A stretch of 64,000 nucleotides of DNA, taken from positions 1 through 64,000 of IMG/VR virus record IMGVR_UViG_3300035117_000094; one strand, given 5' to 3'. Both the position numbers and the translations under genes were made by a program. Shown here in pieces: positions 61,001 to 64,000 of this stretch (position 1 is its first letter; each line of letters opens with the position of its first letter). The notes below the pieces were generated by a model. The model searched no databases. It worked only from the letters and a program-made list of their open reading frames with translations, and was not told where the DNA came from. This DNA is from a virus.

Positions 61001-62773
61001 CTAAGCGAACTTCCCTGGATACAGCATGCTTATGATGGACGCCAAGTCTGTTCTCGCGCTCTGGTAGGGCGTGATGGTGGCCGTCTGGGAGTTGTCGCTG
61101 AACTCGTACTCCCCTATTACGAACGAGATGGGGGCGAAGCCGACCTCGCCGCCGAAGGCGTAGTTGATGCCCAGCACGTCAGTGGTATGGCCGCCCCAGT
61201 TGCAGCCGAGGTCCACGGGCACGCCGCCGTCGCTGACGAGCTGCCCCGGCTGGACGGTGAACGGCGCCGAGAAGTTAGCCCTGATGTACTTGTTCAGGAT
61301 GTTCTTCGCCACTGCCTGCGCGCCGCCCCGGGAGTAGACGCCGCCGTTGCTTATGTCGATGAAGTACTCCATGCGCCCGTGAAGCGCCACGGACCCCGGC
61401 ACGTCGGCGAAGGTGGTCCTGTAGGTAGCGGCCACGGCCTTCTTCGTGGCGGTGGCCACCACGTCAGGGGTTGCCTGGTAGTAGACGACTATCGTGTTGT
61501 AGTCGCCTACGATCGAGCGCTGGACCGGGTTAGTGTTGATGATGTGGAGCTGGGGCGGCACGCGCGGCTCCACTGCCAGCCGGTCCACGCGCTTCCACTT
61601 GTGCCCGACGAGTACCCGGGTCTCCAGCTTCTGCACCGGCCCGGCCTGGAGCGGGTTGCCGGAGAAGTCCTGCGGGAGCGCGACGATCTTCAGCTCCCAC
61701 GGGCCGGGCGGGAACGAGCTTGCCGAAGCCGGGGGGACCAGCTCCCAGGTCAGGGAGCCGCCCGTGCACAGCAGGTTAAGGAAGTCCGTGACGGTCAGCG
61801 ATCCCGGGTTCTGCACGGGGCCGAGGTAGATGCCGGGCGGGCTGCCGATGCCCCTGTTCACCCAGCGCAGGCCCCGGGCGATGGCGAGGTCCACGGGCGC
61901 GTCGGCGGTCCAGCCCGACGACCCCTTAGTCGGCCCTGCCCCCGGCTGCCACCAGGCCGCGAAGTTAGTGCCGTACGTGCCGACGCCGTTGGCGGTGAGC
62001 GTCCAGCCCGTCGAGGCGGGCACAGGCTCGGTGAGGATGCCCTCCCAGATGCACGAGCCGCCCTTGTGCACGGTAACGACCCGGCCGGGGTTCATGGCGT
62101 CCGTGCGGAAGTTCGGCTCAACCTGGAGCGTGGCGGTGAGCTGGTCCGGGCCGCCTGGCAGCGAGTACGTGTAGTTGAGGTCGGCGACGTGCCCTATGCG
62201 CCCCAGCCAGCGCGGGCTGTACGGCTGCGGGACGGTGATGATACCGGACTGCCCCGCCGATATCAGCTCGCCGTGCGCCGGCGGCGGCGCGAAGTACACC
62301 TCCCAGGACGCGGGGGACTCCTGCTGCACGGCGATCACGGTGCAGAGCTGCGGGTCCTGGAGGAGGTACGGCGCCGGCTGGCCGGCCGTCTCGCGCGTGA
62401 TCGTGAACGGGTAGACCGAGAACAGGTCGGGAGCCTCGTTCAGCCCCTGGTAAGCGGGGGCGCCCGGCTCTACGTTATCCCCGGCGAAGACGGGCGGGTT
62501 CGGGAACGCGGAGTACGTGCTCGCGGGGTTGACCTTCCAGAGCTGGAACTTCTCCCCGGCCGACACGGGCGGCGTGTGCTGCCCCTCGACGGACGCCCAC
62601 TGGCTGGTGCTGACCGTGTACCAGCCGTAGCGCGTGCCGTCCGGCCCCGTGCCCGCCCCGGCGCTTGCCGGGAGGTCGGTAGTGGAGCCTGCCTCCACGA
62701 CGGGGAAGGCGCGCTGGGGCAGCGGCGGCGCCCACGTGACTACCTGGCCCGCGTTCCCCTTCTCGAATGCCAT
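61001..62773 (-). CDS. Minor tail protein
   Basis: 590 residues, beta-rich with many prolines and tryptophans. Contains GRVVTVHKGGSCIWEGILTE and a later VDLGCNWGGHTTDVLGINYA, typical of tail hub/minor tail proteins that bend and contact fibres in siphophages. No helicase or enzyme motif. It converges on the tRNA-like cluster and is preceded nine bases upstream by another structural gene. Confidence 0.75.
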   Translation of the reverse strand: MAFEKGNAGQVVTWAPPLPQRAFPVVEAGSTTDLPASAGAGTGPDGTRYGWYTVSTSQWASVEGQHTPPVSAGEKFQLWKVNPASTYSAFPNPPVFAGDNVEPGAPAYQGLNEAPDLFSVYPFTITRETAGQPAPYLLQDPQLCTVIAVQQESPASWEVYFAPPPAHGELISAGQSGIITVPQPYSPRWLGRIGHVADLNYTYSLPGGPDQLTATLQVEPNFRTDAMNPGRVVTVHKGGSCIWEGILTEPVPASTGWTLTANGVGTYGTNFAAWWQPGAGPTKGSSGWTADAPVDLAIARGLRWVNRGIGSPPGIYLGPVQNPGSLTVTDFLNLLCTGGSLTWELVPPASASSFPPGPWELKIVALPQDFSGNPLQAGPVQKLETRVLVGHKWKRVDRLAVEPRVPPQLHIINTNPVQRSIVGDYNTIVVYYQATPDVVATATKKAVAATYRTTFADVPGSVALHGRMEYFIDISNGGVYSRGGAQAVAKNILNKYIRANFSAPFTVQPGQLVSDGGVPVDLGCNWGGHTTDVLGINYAFGGEVGFAPISFVIGEYEFSDNSQTATITPYQSARTDLASIISMLYPGKFA

Positions 62774-62781
62774 GACGACTC

Positions 62782-64000
62782 CTAGGTGAGGTTCAGCGGG
62801 ATGTCAGCGTCAAACACCACGGCTCCCGTGCCAGTGGTCGCGTTGATGATGCTGATGTTGCCCGAGGTGTCGATCCGGCCGAACGCCGCCTGAGTGTAGC
62901 CCGTGCTCGTGTGGAAGGTCACGCCGAAGTCCACGCCGGTTGCCGACGTAGGCCAGTAGTTGCTGTCCGGCAGCGTGTAGAAGGTGGTGCCCGTCATGGC
63001 GCCCGAGCTGATGATGCCCCTGACGATCAGGTGGTTGCCCTCGGCGTTCATCCGGTACTGGAACGCGGGAGACTGCTGCGTCCAGCCGTTGAGGAGGCTG
63101 ACGGGCTTGTGCCAGGTTTCCGGCTTGGCCGGGGTGGCGCCCGGCTGGAACGGCGTGATGGTGCCCGTGAAGCCCTGCGCGAACTTGTTCCCGCCCGGGT
63201 CCGTCACCGCGAACGCCTCGACGGCGGCCACGGCGACGCCGGCCGGGTTCACGTAGGTGACGTACAGGCCGCCGGGGGCACCGGGGGCAGCGTAGTCCGG
63301 CGGCGGGCTGCCCGCCGCGAGCGCGGAGTACGTGAGCGTCAGGAACGGGGCGACGGAGCTGCCGTCTGGCGCGGCGGACCCCGGCCCGTAGACCTCGCAG
63401 TTGAACGCCTGGGCCGTGGGCTGGCCGTACGCCTCGAAGGTAGGGGACGCCCCCGGCCCGAGGATGATGGCCCCGGCGCGGTCCGGGTAGTTCAGCCCGA
63501 TGAGGGAGTCGTAGAAGCCCGTCTGGGTAAGGTCCATGGTCGCCGAGGCCGCCCCGGCCGGGATCACGAGCTGCCCGAGGCTCTGCTGGATGGTGCTGCC
63601 CGTGTAGCTGCCGGGCAGGACCGTGTCGAAGGAGTAGCTGACTTCGAGGATCACGGGGGCGGGATTCAGCGGGTTGGCGTTGAACACCGTCAGCGATACC
63701 TGCGTCACGTAATTGCTGACGTCGAAGAAGGTGAGGCTAGGGTCCGGGGTGAAGCCCAGCAGCGTGTACAGCGACGGGTCCAGCACGAGCATGCTGTTCT
63801 TCGCGCCGGTAGCGTAGTCGTTCGGCCCGGCGCCCGTGAACAGCAGCGAGTTAGTGCCCTGCTGGCCCGGGTTGTAGAGCGCCCCGGAGGCCGTGCCCCC
63901 GTTCGCGTCGGTGCCGTTGTAAGACGCCGCGCTGGTGAACCCGAACGTGGCCGCGCCGCCCGCCCCGGGGCTGGGAGTGCTGCCGCAGCCGCCGCCTCCG
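62782..64000 (-). CDS. Structural (tail) protein, 5' end outside window
   Basis: The frame stays open to the right edge, so the 336-residue portion from the ATG at 63792 is not the true start; upstream in-frame sequence reads glycine/serine-rich then GFTSAASYNGTDANGGTASG. Beta-rich sequence with YVTYVNPAGVAVAAVEAFAV and C-terminal FHTSTGYTQAAFGRIDTSGN resembles phage baseplate or fibre proteins. Partial gene; function inferred from composition and neighbour. Confidence 0.7.
   Translation of the reverse strand, partial: GGGGCGSTPSPGAGGAATFGFTSAASYNGTDANGGTASGALYNPGQQGTNSLLFTGAGPNDYATGAKNSMLVLDPSLYTLLGFTPDPSLTFFDVSNYVTQVSLTVFNANPLNPAPVILEVSYSFDTVLPGSYTGSTIQQSLGQLVIPAGAASATMDLTQTGFYDSLIGLNYPDRAGAIILGPGASPTFEAYGQPTAQAFNCEVYGPGSAAPDGSSVAPFLTLTYSALAAGSPPPDYAAPGAPGGLYVTYVNPAGVAVAAVEAFAVTDPGGNKFAQGFTGTITPFQPGATPAKPETWHKPVSLLNGWTQQSPAFQYRMNAEGNHLIVRGIISSGAMTGTTFYTLPDSNYWPTSATGVDFGVTFHTSTGYTQAAFGRIDTSGNISIINATTGTGAVVFDADIPLNLT

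Noticed and set aside
61187-62785. 532-codon plus-strand frame
   Set aside because: Antisense shadow of the minor tail protein gene.

Overview
The window is a high-G+C, gene-dense stretch that reads as part of a large, lytic-type actinobacteriophage genome (Streptomyces or a relative as host is an inference). Supporting signs are tightly packed genes with ATGA/GTGA stop-start overlaps, very many GTG starts, long blocks on one strand, dozens of small proteins of unknown function, tRNA genes, a phage-style replication set and tail and lysis genes. No terminase, portal, capsid or integrase gene was recognised, so the head genes and probably much more lie outside the window.

Layout. 1-1,856: non-coding left region with 45-bp tandem repeats and small palindromes. 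1,857-19,063 (+): an accessory arm of about 45 mostly unknown small genes, punctuated by two families of repeated, structured leader elements, and including a cytosine-methyltransferase-like gene and a DUF3631-type ATPase. 19,182-23,010 (+): a Ku-like protein, a tRNA-Met, a two-domain peptidoglycan hydrolase and small membrane proteins. 23,034-37,161 (-): an HNH nuclease, small genes, a tRNA cluster, a vWA-domain protein, a second lysin, tail-fibre proteins, two glycosyltransferase-like paralogues and a family A DNA polymerase. 37,162-37,606: an AT-rich divergent control region, the best origin candidate. 37,607-60,572 (+): primase/SF3 helicase, nucleotidyltransferase, Cas4-like nuclease, a protein with a YPQQG-repeat tail, SNF2 helicase, PLD-type nuclease, RNA ligase, an ECF-sized sigma factor, a RuvC-like nuclease and several DNA-binding proteins. 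60,573-61,000: a cluster of tRNA-like small RNAs. 61,001-64,000 (-): tail or structural proteins running off the right edge.

Three regulatory systems stand out. (1) A promoter-like motif, GGAAT(A/T)-N17-G(T/C)T, occurs about 17 times (one copy has N16, one has GTA), usually just after a stop codon and just before an operon. It matches the SigR/SigH class of ECF promoters, and the phage itself encodes a sigma-2/sigma-4 protein that could read it. (2) A 45-46 nt three-way-junction RNA with compensatory base changes occurs seven times, always 33-39 nt upstream of a start codon. (3) A longer hairpin leader occurs three times, 56-62 nt before a start. In addition, two of the ECF-like promoters would start transcription at the 5' ends of small RNAs that keep a tRNA acceptor stem and T arm but have no usable anticodon arm. 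Together with the RNA ligase these form a plausible, undescribed RNA-based system. All functional statements are inferred from sequence reading alone.
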